Source: Tubulanus polymorphus (Eukaryota; Nemertea; Palaeonemertea; Tubulaniformes; Tubulanidae). From it: a DNA stretch of 64,000 bases. Numbering within the stretch: the stretch's first letter is position 1; each line of letters begins with the position of its first letter. The stretch lies in assembly GCF_964204645.1 (NCBI RefSeq), contig NC_134025.1, positions 8,127,001 through 8,191,000 on the forward strand, in the 5' to 3' direction. This document shows, piece by piece, positions 1-13,644 of the stretch. The notes under the pieces are model-generated. The model was not told where the DNA came from. It did no database searches and saw only the letters and a list, made by a program, of their open reading frames with translations. A program made the position numbers and the translations under genes.

Positions 1-31
1 TGGTCAGAGAAATCCGCTTGTAAAGGTCGCG

Positions 32-721
32 TTGAAAACAAAAGCCATTAAAATCGATGTCTTGCGAAAGAAACATAATCTTAGAAAAAATCCTAAGTTC
101 ACTGATGTCTGGTTGAGATCAAGCCAATCACATGCGGAACGTCTCAATGACATAAACTTCCGAAGAGTTCTAGATTTTATACCAGAAGCCAAGAAAGAAC
201 TTAAAATAGCGAGTAATGGGCGATTGATAAGTCGCTCCGTGCCACATAGGCAACCGATAAACCGCAACGCGCCGGCTCAAAGAAACCGAACCCCAGCGAC
301 AGAGCCCGATGTAACCCCTGCCCGCGATGAAAGTAATGATGAAAAAAACCGAACCCCAGCGACAGAGCCCGATGTAACCCCTTCCCGTGATGAAAGTACT
401 TTTTCTGGTTTTACGTTTCGAGCTTCACCTACCCTGCCACCTCAAGTTGCTGTTAATAATGATGCAACATCTGGTGCGAACGAAACAACCAGCCGCAAGG
501 AATACGCCACACTGACCAACTCTACGAAATCGCGCACCCGTAAAACCGCGCCTGCTGGAAATCGTAAACGGGATACCGTTAGACCTCCGGAAAAAAGAGC
601 CAGAGTAGCGTCTGAACCTGAACAATCATCAGTAAACGAAGCGCTCCGAGACGCCAGGTTCGTCTTGGATATGGACAGTGGATTACATCTATCCCAACCG
701 CTAGCAGCAGCTCCAGAATAG
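32..721 (+). CDS. LINE ORF1-like protein (gag-like, basic, low complexity)
   Basis: An open frame of 229 codons, rich in Arg, Pro, Thr and Glu, with no zinc knuckle that I can see. It may begin upstream of the window, so the first Met need not be the true start. Residues about 84-125 hold two near-identical copies of a 21-residue unit (63 bp period, starting near 283 and 346) that reads NRTPATEPDVTP followed by an acidic stretch. The frame ends in TAG at 719-721, and the endonuclease frame continues in the same phase directly after it. The role is inferred only from its position in front of a LINE ORF2. Confidence 0.6.
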   Translation: MKTKAIKIDVLRKKHNLRKNPKFTDVWLRSSQSHAERLNDINFRRVLDFIPEAKKELKIASNGRLISRSVPHRQPINRNAPAQRNRTPATEPDVTPARDESNDEKNRTPATEPDVTPSRDESTFSGFTFRASPTLPPQVAVNNDATSGANETTSRKEYATLTNSTKSRTRKTAPAGNRKRDTVRPPEKRARVASEPEQSSVNEALRDARFVLDMDSGLHLSQPLAAAPE

Positions 722-3700
722 GATTGCGCCGAGCCAGGAGAAATTAGTATCCTGTGTCTGAATATTTGTGGTTTGAAATCTAGATCATATACTCTAGAGT
801 TTGATAGTTTATGCAAGTCAGCTGATATTTTAGTTTTTTCTGAAACCAAACTTGATGATTCCGATGAATTGTGGGTAAAAGAGTATTTTAAAAGTGTCGG
901 TTACGAAGTAGTCATGAATAACAGATCAAATCTAGCTATAAGGAAATCTGGGGGAATCCTGGTTGCTTTTAAGCAAAGTCTAAACAGATATATTAAAACT
1001 ATTCATAAATCAACCAATATCATTCAATGGATTGAAATTGATAAGAGATTCCTAGGGTGGAAAAAACATTTGTTAATTGGAGGAGTATATATTCCCCCAG
1101 AAACTAGTAGATATGGAAATATTAACTTATTCGATGAACTCGACACTGACGTTATAAACCGAATGAGTTCTACCGATGCTTATTTTTGTCTATGTGGCGA
1201 TTTCAATGCCTACACAAAGCAGTTATTAGACTATTTACCCCATGACGAAATACTCATGGAATTCCTAGGCCTAGACGAAGTTTTTGTGGAAGATCGTCAT
1301 AACCTTGATGCACTAAAAATACAAGGTCTACTCAATAGGAAAAACAAAGACTCCTCTATCAATAATTGGGGTTATCGTTTGTTAGACTTTTGTAAAAATC
1401 ACAACATGTTCATTGCAAATGGCAGATTAGGTAGGGATAAAGGAATCGGTGAGTACACGTGCATCAAAGGGGAAAATAACCATGTTATTGATTACTTTAT
1501 TATGTCTCCCTATTTGTTGTCAAAATGCGTGAACTTCAATGTAAACGACTATGACCAAATGATTTCAGACGTACACTGTGCTGTTACGTGTTCCTTCTCT
1601 ATTTCACACACGAGAAGTCCATATACAAATGTACAAAACATGCCTAACATAGCAGGTAAAATTAAATGGAACAGTGGTCGAAGCGATGTTTTTAGAGAGG
1701 CAATCAACCAAACCGAATTGAATAAAATAAATATCGAACTTCAAAATGATATAATAGACAGCGCCTGTGCGAATAAGCGTATATGCGACATTTTAAATAA
1801 GGCGGCAGGGGCCACAATGGGCCGAAGCCGGGTTAACTTTGACAAACCAAAAACTTTGTTACATGACTATAAAGTGAAACGAGACCGTAGAATTTATAGG
1901 AAAGCGAAAAGAAATTATAAAAGATATCGATCCGTCCAAAATAGAACTAATCTGAATTCGGCGTATAAGAGGTATAAAACATCGATAAAGATATCAAAAC
2001 AAAAGAAAGTTAAATTGCACAATGACCAAATAGGAAAGTTAGCAAAAGACGATCCAAAAGCTTTTTGGAAATATTTCCGAAAGGAAAAACCAAATGAATG
2101 TAAAGCGTCGCGAGATGATTTATTTGACCACTTTTCCGTCATTAACCAAAACCGTAGTGCAGAAAATGATAATCGTAATTTTTTCAATGTGAATGACTTC
2201 CTTCATGACCACAATGATGATGCACTTAATAGGCTAATCACTGAGGGAGAAATATCTAAATGTATAAAATGCCTCAAAAATAATAAAGCCCCTGGAAACG
2301 ACGAAATTTTAAACGAATTCCTCAAAACTGCAGAAAATGAAATCATGCCTACCCTCGTTTTGTTGTTTAACAATATTTTGAAAACTGGCTGCATTCCGGA
2401 AGAGTGGGCTGTAGGTATTATCACTCCAATCTTTAAGAATAAGGGAGACCCTTCCAATCCGGATAACTACAGAGGAATTACTCTATTAAGCTGTATGAGC
2501 AAATTGTTTACGAGCCTGATTAATAAACGTTTAGAGGAGTTTTTGATGGATAACCAATTACTGAATGAAAATCAAGCTGGATTTCGAAAAAATCGTAGTA
2601 TCATGGACCATATTTTCACATTGCATTCTCTTATAGATATTCTGACTAGTAATAAGCGGAAGCTTTATTGTATATTTATTGATTACCAAAAAGCATTCGA
2701 TACAATATGGAGAAAAGCACTGTGGCATAAATTAATTTTAACGGGAATTACAGGAAATATCCTGGAAATATCCGGAAAATCTGTCACCAGTGCTTTTCTC
2801 CATATTTGTCAATGACCTCGAGTCTTTCTTATACGAGAAAGGGTGTCAAGGATTAGATTTCCAGCTGGATGATTTCTGGTTTAACATATTAATACTTTTA
2901 TATGCCGACGATACTTTATTATTATCTGACAATGCTTCCAAACTGCAAAATATACTTGACCATGTTGTGGATTACTGCCAAACATGGCAGTTAGTAATCA
3001 ATGTCGAAAAAACCAAAGCAATAGTTTTCGAAAAAAGACGATCTAACAGACAGCCCATTTTCTATATCAGGGGGGTAGCCTTGGATACAGTATCTGACTT
3101 TAGATATTTGGGAGTACACTTTAATTATACTGGAAATTTCGCTAAATGCAAAAAAGATATCTGTGACCAAGCAAAAAAAGCACTATTTTTTGTTCTTAAA
3201 AAAGTACAGCAATACTCCCTAACTATAGACATTGCATTTAAAATTTTTGATGCAATGGTGGGATCGATCCTTACCTTTGGTAGTGAAATATGGGGTTTCT
3301 CGAACTTAGATGCAATCGAGAAAATACACCTAATGTTCTGCAAATACTTATTGAAATTGAAACGTGCAACTCCAAATGCTATGGTTTATGGAGAATTAGG
3401 TCGTTTTCCTTTTGAAATACAAATAAAAGTCAGAATGGTTAAGTTTTGGGGACATCTGATCACAGAGAGCAACACTCATTCTAGTAAAATGTATCGTATC
3501 CTAATAAAAAATCATGTAAATGGTAAGACCAGTAAATGGATCACTTGTATTCAGTCTATCTTAGAAAACTGTGGTCTAGGTTACATTTGGTACGAACAAT
3601 CTTTCCCGAATATCCGGTATTTATCAGAAACTGTTAAATTATGTTTACAAGATCAATTCAAACAGAAATGGCACCAGACTATCGCAGCTTCAACAAAACT

Positions 3701-4070
3701 AGATACCTATAGAATTATTAAGCCGAATTGGGGGCGGGAAGTATGTTCATTAGCACTACCATTTGACCTCAGGACAAATGTAATACGGTTTCGTTGCTCT
3801 AATCATAATCTACCGATTGAAACAAGAAGATATGAAAATATCCCCCGAAATGAACGACTTTGTACCAAATGTAACCTAGGGCAAATCGGCGACGAATACC
3901 ATTTTATAATGGAGTGTACTTTTTTCGAAAGTTTAAGAAGTCGGTACATACCGCAACAAATAGTAACGTTTCCTAATATAAGAAAATTTATGAACCTTTT
4001 TACGTCAGAAAACCCAAACGTCCTAAGGAATCTTGCAGTTTTTATAAAAAAGGCACATAGCCTCATCTAG
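722..4070 (+). pseudogene. LINE ORF2: endonuclease and reverse transcriptase, broken by deletion
   Basis: The first part (722-2815) starts with an EEP/APE endonuclease domain. Recognisable pieces are SETKLDD, SGGILVAF, VYIPPETSRY and the CGDFNAYT block near 1194-1214. The reverse transcriptase follows with NNKAPGNDEILNEFLK, NPDNYRGITLLSCMSKL, ENQAGFRKNRS and FIDYQKAFDTIW. The second part (2790-4070), in another frame, resumes after the lost motif with LLYADDTLLLS, the catalytic palm motif, and ends in a CCHC-type knuckle (CTKC, then H and C, about 3860-3916). About 35-40 codons between these parts are missing and the frame shifts. A GGAAATATCC direct repeat lies at the junction. Confidence 0.88.
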
Positions 4071-4264
4071 CCTCACCTCATCGCTGTTCCTGGTATACAC
4101 GAACTTTTCAAAATAACTTTTCAATTGTAAATATAACTAGTTATTGTATGACTAGCAACTGTTATTGTATAACTGCAAACTGTTTATTTTGTATGTATCC
4201 TGTGCTCGCAAAAAATGTACAATTTTCTGGAGCAATAAATTTAAATCTAATCTAATCTAATCCT

Positions 4265-5264
4265 ATCATAGAAACCGCGTAAACATTTACTAATGAAATT
4301 AGTTTATTAGTCACGGACAGTTCATGCACCCCGAGATAACTACCTCACATGCACAAGGAAAGCGGTCTATTTGAGTCATTGGGGGAAAACCCACTAATAC
4401 CATGTCTTCACGATTATTCATCATTCATACTGTTATCACAGAATCCCGTCAATAGACAGATTTTCATTAAAAAAAACTCCTCGATTCAATTGAGGGGAGA
4501 TATATGAGGCATTCTTAATTACTTGGAGCACCGATCCTCTGAAATTCTGCCAAAAACTTCATGCTTACCACTCATAATTTAAAAAAAAAAACAAATTGTT
4601 TTCTTTAATTTTGATACTCAACTGGAGATTAAACGGTACATCATCATGTAAATTTAGGAAAGTCCATATTAGAATTTCGTTTCTTGATCTTCCAATTTAA
4701 TCTTATCCCAATTTTTGATTTTGGTCAGAGTATGGCGGTATCAAATCATGCGTACAGGGTCAGTCTGTCCATGAGGATACTAGTTGTGATAAGTCAGACA
4801 AGTCATGATTAGGCATTAAAGCAATTCACTAAATGAAAAACTGCCACCTGCCATTTTTTCCGCATTAAGCGTTAAATTTTGCTTAAGTCTACAAAAATTA
4901 TGTCATCATTGACGCCGGTCCTCTCTGATAGAAGAAAAATAAACTCAAAAGAAAAACCATTCAGTAAATGATAATAATATTGAGTTTATTAATCACAATG
5001 CAATAAAAGTGGTAATTTTCAATTTGCCTCGTCCAAATTCATACGCTCGCTGTTGTAATGTGGTCACATTTCTCTGGTGAAATTTATCCCTTAACTTCCT
5101 AATCTTTGTTTCTTGGTGAAATAATATAACATGAGGTGCGGCGGTGATGAGGTGTTGAATTGGCTACGCATTTGCCGGTGAAGACAATTTGATATAATCA
5201 CTCATTTACCGAATTTGTTGTTGTTGCGTGAATAATTGACCAAACCGATTAAATAATGAAATAT
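4265..5264. other. Intergenic, no recognised feature
   Basis: About 1 kb of AT-rich sequence between the LINE tail and the duplicated upstream flank of receptor A. I see no long reading frame, RNA gene or clear repeat. It has no obvious counterpart in front of receptors B and C, so the duplicated unit seems to begin after it. Confidence 0.5.
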
Positions 5265-6545
5265 GATTTATAGGTCCCTAAGGGTAACGGTGTTTATATT
5301 GTTTTTTCGCTAGATCCACGTTTACTCGGTTTTCGGTATAGACAAATACTCACAAACAGTAAAATGTTTGCTATTACTCCCGTAATGACAGAAAGAGCTA
5401 CAGATGGCTGCTTTTATCCCGGCTCGAACATTGTCATTGTTTACACTGAAAGTTTCACCCTGAAATTTCGATAATTGAAAGAATACCCGAGGCGGAAAAT
5501 GTGTAATGGATATATTTCATTCTACCTCTGTTAATGAATGTTTTTGTCTAATCAACGTTCCGTCTAATTTCATCATCGAATAGCCACACTCAGACCAGGA
5601 GACTATAATCGAAACCGACTTTAAATTAAGAAGATTAAAATTGAATTGATTCGGAAGTCTATAATTAATTTATTAAACAGATGATTGTTTCGTGAATAGA
5701 TTCTGTTTATCTTTTTTAGCAAAATAACGCCCGGTGATATCCCATCCTATTCTTCAAGCCGGGCGTAGGTCGGCCTTTCGACGATGGCAGTCGCAAGGTA
5801 GCGTAGGTCGGTGAGTCGTTGCGACGCGATCGTCGCTGGCGGTGAGTCGCAAGCCGTCGCAAGGCCGACCTACGCCCGCCTTCACAAATTTGCCGCGGTT
5901 CCATATTTAAGAGATTTCTATGGTAACACACTGTTTAGGCGGTCTGCGATTGATGCGCGGCAGCGCTGCATGCATTTTTGATAATGTTGTCACTCACCTG
6001 GTCAAATTATTCATAATCGCATCATTTTGATAATGTTTATCATGTTGACCGGACGTGCAGGAATGGAACGTCACTTCGTAAGTACAAGTTTTCATTATAA
6101 TTAATCGTTGACTATTACGTAGGCCCAATTCTTTTCTTTTTCCGAATTTTCACTTTTTTACATTATCACTTCCCGACATAAAATATAGATTTATACAAAT
6201 GTTTAAATTATTAAAACAACAAGTGTATGAAGAGGAAATTTTGAAAATGGCTCAGCACTTTTTGAATTGAAACGTCACACTTCTCTGATAGTTCTTTTGA
6301 TTGTGGGGTATTTTCGACAGCGGGGTCAAAAATTTGAAAATGGACACTTTTGTGACCATATGATTAGGACAGGTACCGACGATCTTAGCTGTATAACCTC
6401 TTTTCCATTTTATTCATCATCTTCCAGATAAATTGGTAACGTTAGAACGAAATCCAGACGCAACGCACAAAAAGCGAAGACATCTGATAATTATTTTGGC
6501 ATTTTCTTCGTTGATACTTCAAGGCTAAACGCGCGGTGCACCGAA
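5265..6545 (+). other. Duplicated 5' flank of receptor A
   Basis: From roughly 5265 this sequence is homologous to 15190-16436 (before receptor B) and 27370-28909 (before copy C). Shared landmarks include the gatttataggt block, the tgccgcggttcc block near 5890, and the run ending in acgcacaaaaagcgaagacatctgat about 70 bp before the ATG. It should contain the promoter and 5' UTR. No TATA box or splice acceptor could be assigned with confidence. It carries a small foldback MITE at 5761-5877 that is absent from the other two copies. Confidence 0.6.
5761..5877. mobile_element. Small foldback MITE, GC-rich, in the receptor A upstream region
   Basis: The element has inverted termini: GGGCGTAGGTCGGCCTT at 5761-5777 and its reverse complement at 5861-5877. 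The interior is GC-rich and partly palindromic, unlike its AT-rich surroundings. GCC flanks both ends and could be a 3-bp target duplication, as used by PIF/Harbinger elements; that class call is only a suggestion. The homologous positions before receptors B (about 15738) and C (about 27795) read straight through without it, so this is an insertion with visible empty sites. Confidence 0.75.
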
Positions 6546-9500
6546 ATGGGATATCCTACACAGTTCTTGATGGCGATATTTTTCTCAGGAATGATAACTT
6601 TTCATGCTAAGAAAGTTATTTTGCTGATGGAAGAAAATGGTTTTCTGAAGGTGCCATTCGTCTTTGATAACCAAACGGACAATTCCATACTTGTCGAGTT
6701 TCCTCCGCCGCTGTTCAACAGTATCAGCAACGATGCACAATTAACACCAGTTGTCGTTGATATTAATTTCAAACAGTCGTCATCTATTTGCAGAAAAAAT
6801 TTAAATCTTATTCTCGGCATCATCATGGATAACGAAACAGTAAGCCTGGAAGTTTCCAAATTCGTTAATCACGATCCAATTTGTATTTCTTTGAAGAGAT
6901 CACCTCACAACAGAATGTCTTTACAAATAATCTCCAAAGAAAAAGCCGTTTGCGTGGTTTGGGGAATGGCCGTTTTATACTACGACCGATTTGCGTGCTC
7001 GAAAGCCAGACTAGAAGAAAGTACACTAGCCGTTTCAACAGTTTCTGATGGATTATCAGGCACTTTACAATCACCATGGCATCCATATAAGCGATATCCA
7101 TCATCATTAGATATTGACTATATTTTCCCATCAAGAACCGGTTTCCATAACCAGTTTTACTGTCTACAATTTGACATTCAGGATACGAGATATTGCAAGG
7201 CGGACTCGTTATCCATTTATGGCGGATTGCAACGTGAAAACAGTAATCTAATGGGAGTTTACTGCGGTAATATTCAACCCGGAAAAATTAACGTGACCGC
7301 TGGTTTGTCGTCGGCTATGTTAATAGTTTTTAAAAGCGATATTATCGTCAGTGGTCGTGGCTTTTTGTGCGCTTATCAGATTTACGAAGGCAATAAAACA
7401 TTGTCTACCACTCTCACTAAGGACGTATCTGAATTGAGTGGCTCATTTGCGTCGAATACATCGGACCCTTTTTACTCGTATATTTGGCGGATCCATGGGA
7501 AATTTGGAAATGTTATTAATATTTTCTGGGATTTCTCGAATACAACTTCTCAAGACCTCCCGGATATCTACTTAAAGGTAACCGAAGGACCAAAAAATAA
7601 GATCATTTACGAGCATGACAAGCAACATGTGATTGGTAACATTACATCGACAGGGTATTTTGTCTCGATCGCATTAACTTTTACTTCTATGAGAAAAACA
7701 CCCCTTACTTTGACTTACGGACAGTTCCAAGCTGATTGGTGTCAGGGCATTTTTGACAATGTTTCTAGATCAGAAAGAGCGGCAGCATTTCTAAGTATGC
7801 ACATGTGTTCTAACAAAACCATCTATTCATTGAATAGAATAAGTACCCATGAAGGGGGAAAAATCCAAATTTTGTTAGATACCGTTCGTCTCACTAGTTT
7901 CAATATCAATTGTGAGCAAGGTTTTTTAGTCGATTTTGGTAATAACACATTTGCTGAACCATTTTGTGTCTCGACGCGCGATCAAATGCTCAGTACACAT
8001 AGACTTCTGCGACGAATACCATTCGTATCCTTAAAGAATAAAGTCTCCATCGTTTTGTTTTCGTATTCTGACGTCGAAGATCGTGATTTATTTGTTATTG
8101 TCGAATATAAGACGATAGAATGCCAAACACGCGACCATAGAACTATTAACTTCGAAATAATTGGCAATTTGTGGAATACAAGAAATATAACAGTCCCGTG
8201 TTACTCGGCGTTTTGGCATCCAGCGGATGATGATGATACCGATGTTAACCGAAATTATACCATCGGAACTGAATCAAACGTGATAAAACTCGATAAGTAT
8301 TATCCGGCCGATATTGATATTCAAACCCAAGGAAGCTGTTTATTTGTGATATACCTACGTAACATTTCCGATCATATTCAGGCATACTCAGATGGGAATC
8401 GTGTCAGCGTGAGCACTCCGTCCACCGTTTATATCAAACGGTTGTACTGCAGCCATCAGCAAACGACCGTGTTACTAACATTGAAAAAGCGCTGTCACAC
8501 TATCACCGAACTTAACGATGCCCAGTTTTCTCAATTCAGGACTCTATGTGGTAACATTAGACTAGCGAATCTTATATTAGGAAGTCGCTCTACGTATTAT
8601 TTTTGGGCAGTTACGAACACCGACCGTATCTGCGACGATTCCGACAAACATTTCATTATCCGATTAGAATCCGTTATTTCTTCTTACGACGTATCACTAA
8701 AAGTTGACGAATGTCCCGGATTCGACATATGCCCGTGCAACTTCGCTGCATGTTGCTATAAAAAGAACCTTATGATCATCGATGGAACATATACGAATCG
8801 TGGTGAGAGAGCCATTCGCACCACCGGGCCCGCGTTCACTGTTACCATTGAGGGTGAGCCTCATGGCCGCATTTCTAAATTTGTTATGAACTACGATATA
8901 GCCCAACAACCAACTCAGTCAATATTCACTTACCAACCCGGAAATCTGTGTCTGGATGGATTTATCTCCTGGAAAAAGTTTTGTTATTTTTTCGATGTAG
9001 GCTATGAACTAAACATCGACAACCAAGTAGTTAGAACATGGTCAGAAGCCGAAATGTTTTGTAAATCAAAAGGAGCAGAGCTTGTTAGCATACTCGATGA
9101 AGTTGAATTTGAATTCCTTCACGAAATGTGGCGCGGAGTTTGGTGGAAAAAATTTCGGCAAATTCGAAATAACGCATGGATTTCTATAGGACTTCAAAAT
9201 AAAGTTGATGTACGTATAGATGAACAAATATCAATGAATGAAGTAGTAAAGTAGTTACTATCAATTACATGACTCATCGCTTATCAAATTCATATTCAAT
9301 CATTTTAGGTTAACAAGTACACCTGGACAGACGGCAATCCATTAACCTACAGCGAATGGTACGAACCAGTAAGACACCTGTTTGATGTTTCTGAAGGGAA
9401 AGTGTACACTCCGAATAACCATGCCTACCTCAAGAAAACGAAATTCTTCGATCCTGATTTGTTAGAACCATCAAGGGATCCATCTTCACGATGCGTTGTA

Positions 9501-12500
9501 ATGCACGTCGACGTGCTTTTTTACCGAACAAATTGGATAAAGATCCCCTGTGACTACCCGATCAACAATATTGGTGTTATTTGTAAGAAACCTAATTCAC
9601 TAGCGAAAACCAGGTTCAGCCGTTCTGTGTTTTCACAAACGAAAGAAGAATACAATAATACCGCTGCTCATCAATCACTTAAAAGCGAAGAAAATATCAA
9701 AACAAGCATTTACTCGTCATTAACTCCGATGACGTCATATTGTCCTAACGGCTGGACGTACGTGAATGAAAATCTTTGTTGGATGCTCCTTTCCGGTGTC
9801 GTTGATTTACATAGTGATTATTCATACGAGAACGCTGTAAATGACTGTTATCCCTATGAACTGCAAGATGAATCTGGAATCGACCTTCTTGTACTTAACG
9901 ATATGCTGAAAATATGGATGCATAGACCAGAATATGGAGCCATCTACTTGAGGCGAACTCATGACGGACGAACAAATATTATCATCGGAAAATATTCCAG
10001 ATACCCAAAAACGTACAGAGATCAAGATACATCCATTTTGAAATTCAGACAAGTTGATTATAATATTGCCACTTTTCAAAAAGCATCAGCACGGAATGTG
10101 CTTTGTAAGACGGTACCATTTCGTCGCAAAACGTTTCCTTGCCGCAATGGCCAATTCATGTGCGGAGATGGAACATGCATTGCTGATGTTCATATTTGTG
10201 ACAGAGTTTCTAATTGCGCTGATCAGTCGGACGAAATGGATTGTACCGATATAAGTAGTAACGCTAACGGACTCTTCACTTGCAACAGTGGCCAAACAAT
10301 ATCAATATCTCGTTACTGCGACTTTCGTTCTGATTGCCTTGATCACTCGGATGAAACAGAATGTATTACGGGATCTTGTGAGAGTGGGGAACAGCCGTGT
10401 CGAAACGGACAATGCGTCTCAAACAGTAAGTGGTGTGATTTTGTCAAAGACTGCATCGATGGAACTGATGAAATTGAAAGTCACTGTCAGAGTAATTGTA
10501 AGAATGGATTTAAATGCTATTCGGGTCTGTGTATTCCACTTTGGAAATATAAAGATGGTATATCTGACTGTCCAGGTACTTACGGTGAAGATGAAGAAAT
10601 AACGTTGGCAGATATGATACGTGGGGAATTTAAGTTTTCCCTTTCATCCGGAATCGTCAACGAAAGGAGCATTGATCCATTTTGTCAGAACATTTCAGAT
10701 GTGCGGTGTGTGTTTGATCGTCCCGGTTGTATACCTAAACACAGAACTTGTATCTTTGACGACAACAATACGTGTCGAGAGATTTTCCATCTTCAATCAT
10801 GCCAGAACTTCACCTGTCCCGGAATGCTCAAATGCCCGGAAAGTTACTGCATCCCAGTGCGAAAGGTATGCGACGGAGTCTGGGATTGTAAAAACGGTTA
10901 CGATGAAATGGATTGCGAGCACGGATTATGCCCCGGTAATTTCTACTGCCCTGAAGAAAGAATATGTATCTCGCAAGAAGAAGTATGCGACGGTGTAGTG
11001 CACTGTAAAACATCATTTGACGATGAGAGATATTGCGGTAATACATGTGCGGATGGCTGCCATTGCTTTGGTTATACCGTCAACTGTGGCTTAAGTCCAC
11101 AAAACAGCACTGGTTGGATAAGCAAAAGCACACGATTCTTAAATCTTTCTTACAGCCGTTTTCCTTTAGATAACGAAACGTTTAAATCTTTTTATCGTTT
11201 GGGACACCTCGACCTCAGCCACAACAAAATATCTGTGATCGGTTCGAAAACATTTTCCGATCTTGTTAATTTACTGATTCTTGACCTCAGTAACAACGAG
11301 ATACAATTCATTGATACCGAGATTCTTAAAGGGCTTTCGAGACTTCAGTTTATTCACCTGGCGGGTAATCCACTTTCACGCTTCAAACCAATGGCGTTTC
11401 AGTACTTGTCGTCTGTCAAATCTCTTTCTATCAATGAAATGTACAGACTAAATTCGATACCTCAAAATGCTTTCTTTGGGATGATTTCATTAGAAAAATT
11501 AGACATCAGCGTAAATTCTATCAAAACCATATCCGATCACGCATTTTCTGGTCTTATCCATTTAAGGGTTCTTAATGTAACTAAAAATCAACTCGGGCCG
11601 ATATCATCAAATGTATTTTATAATTTATCCTTGGAGGAGCTCTACACCGATGCCTTCAAATTTTGTTGTATTGCTAACAAATACGAACAACACGCGCTAT
11701 CGTGTTCCCCCGATCCAGACGAGTTTTCCTCTTGTTCTGATTTATTAGATAAACTTCCTTTACAGATCGGTGTTTGGGTACTTGGTATAATGGCTGTTTT
11801 TGGAAACTTATTTGTTTTTGGATATCGGTGCCGGAGTGAGAAAAATAACGTTACCAATTATTTGATATTGACACTCTCCATATCAGACCTTTTAATGGGT
11901 GTCTACCTAATTATCATAGCTAGTATGGACACCATATATAGGGGAGAATATATTACTTACGAGGATATTTGGAGGAACAGCTTACTTTGTAAATTTGCCG
12001 GAGTCATGTCAGTTGTTTCTAGTCAGATGTCGGTATACACTATGCTGTTGGTGACAGTTGACAGGTTCGTCGCTATCGTCTTATTTCTGAAGCCACAGTT
12101 TCGGGTATCTATGAAACGTGCATTAACGTGTACATCAGTTGGCTGGATTTTCTGGATCCTAATAGCCATTATTCCTCTTACAGAACCGTATTTAGGTGGT
12201 TCGTACTTTGGCAATTATTACGGACGAAATGGAGTGTGTTTGCCATTTACAATTAGCAAGGGAGATGAGCTCGCAAAGGAGTATTCTTTGGCTCTACTCC
12301 TTTTTAATCTAGTTACATTCACGTTAATCGCATTTTGCTATATGACAATCTACCACGTGTACCGTGTTTCGGAAAATAAGATGGCGGAATGTAAAAATCG
12401 AGCCAAATCTAATGAAATGACATTGGTCAAAAAGCTTATTTTGATATTAATGACGGACTTAATATGCTGGTTCCCGATTGTGATTACTAAACTGATGGCG

Positions 12501-12722
12501 ATCAACGGAACTTTCATCAACCCGGAAGCGGCAGCCGTCATGGCGGTTGTCATTCTTCCACTGAATTCTTCGTTGAATCCATTCCTTTACACATTCTCCG
12601 CTATTCGAGCAGCGAGGTCAAACAAACAGGGCCAGAGAAAACCAAGAAGCTCAATTTCTATGGCAACGATCTCGGGATCTCAGGTGACAGTTACTACAAC
12701 AAGTCAGGGGCCAGTTGCATAG
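6546..12722 (+). CDS. Receptor A: CUB / C-type lectin / LDLa / LRR / 7TM G-protein-coupled receptor (GRL101- and relaxin-receptor-like)
   Basis: Two exons, 6546-9245 and 9309-12722, joined in phase 0 over a 63-bp intron (donor gtaaag or 3 bp earlier; acceptor cattttag). The product is about 2037 residues. Order: signal peptide 1-20; unassigned N-terminus to 145; CUB-like domain about 146-278; a weaker CUB-like domain about 280-395; unassigned Cys-containing stretch to 795; C-type lectin domain about 800-996, split by the intron, with a WTDGNP motif; a second degenerate lectin-like unit; about six LDLa repeats about 1176-1478 (CADQSDEMDC type); about seven LRRs about 1482-1678; 7TM about 1718-2001. 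The 7TM has GN in TM1, DRF in place of DRY in TM3, CWFP in TM6 and NPFLY in TM7. LDLa+LRR+rhodopsin 7TM is the type C LGR plan (relaxin receptors, snail GRL101). A plasma-membrane receptor is expected; the ligand is unknown. Confidence 0.9.
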
Positions 12723-13640
<918 letters not shown>

Positions 13641-13644
13641 TGTA

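Larger units (their letters stand above)
1..4264 (+). mobile_element. Non-LTR retrotransposon (LINE), 5' end outside the window, internally deleted
   Basis: This is an APE-type LINE with an ORF1-like reading frame (32-721), an endonuclease plus reverse transcriptase frame (from 722), and a 3' end at about 4264. The 3' tail is a short tandem repeat of the TCTAA type after an AATAAA signal near 4232. The 5' end lies outside the window, so no target-site duplication can be checked. ORF2 is broken by an internal deletion near 2765-2785, so this copy cannot be autonomous. Endonuclease, RT and C-terminal zinc-knuckle features are of the jockey/CR1/RTE-like LINE type; I do not assign a clade. Decayed relatives of the same family lie at 13645-14760 and 25845-27130. 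Confidence 0.93.

Noticed and set aside
6602-12553. Many short minus-strand frames across the receptor genes
   Set aside because: They shadow the long plus-strand coding exons and have no independent support.
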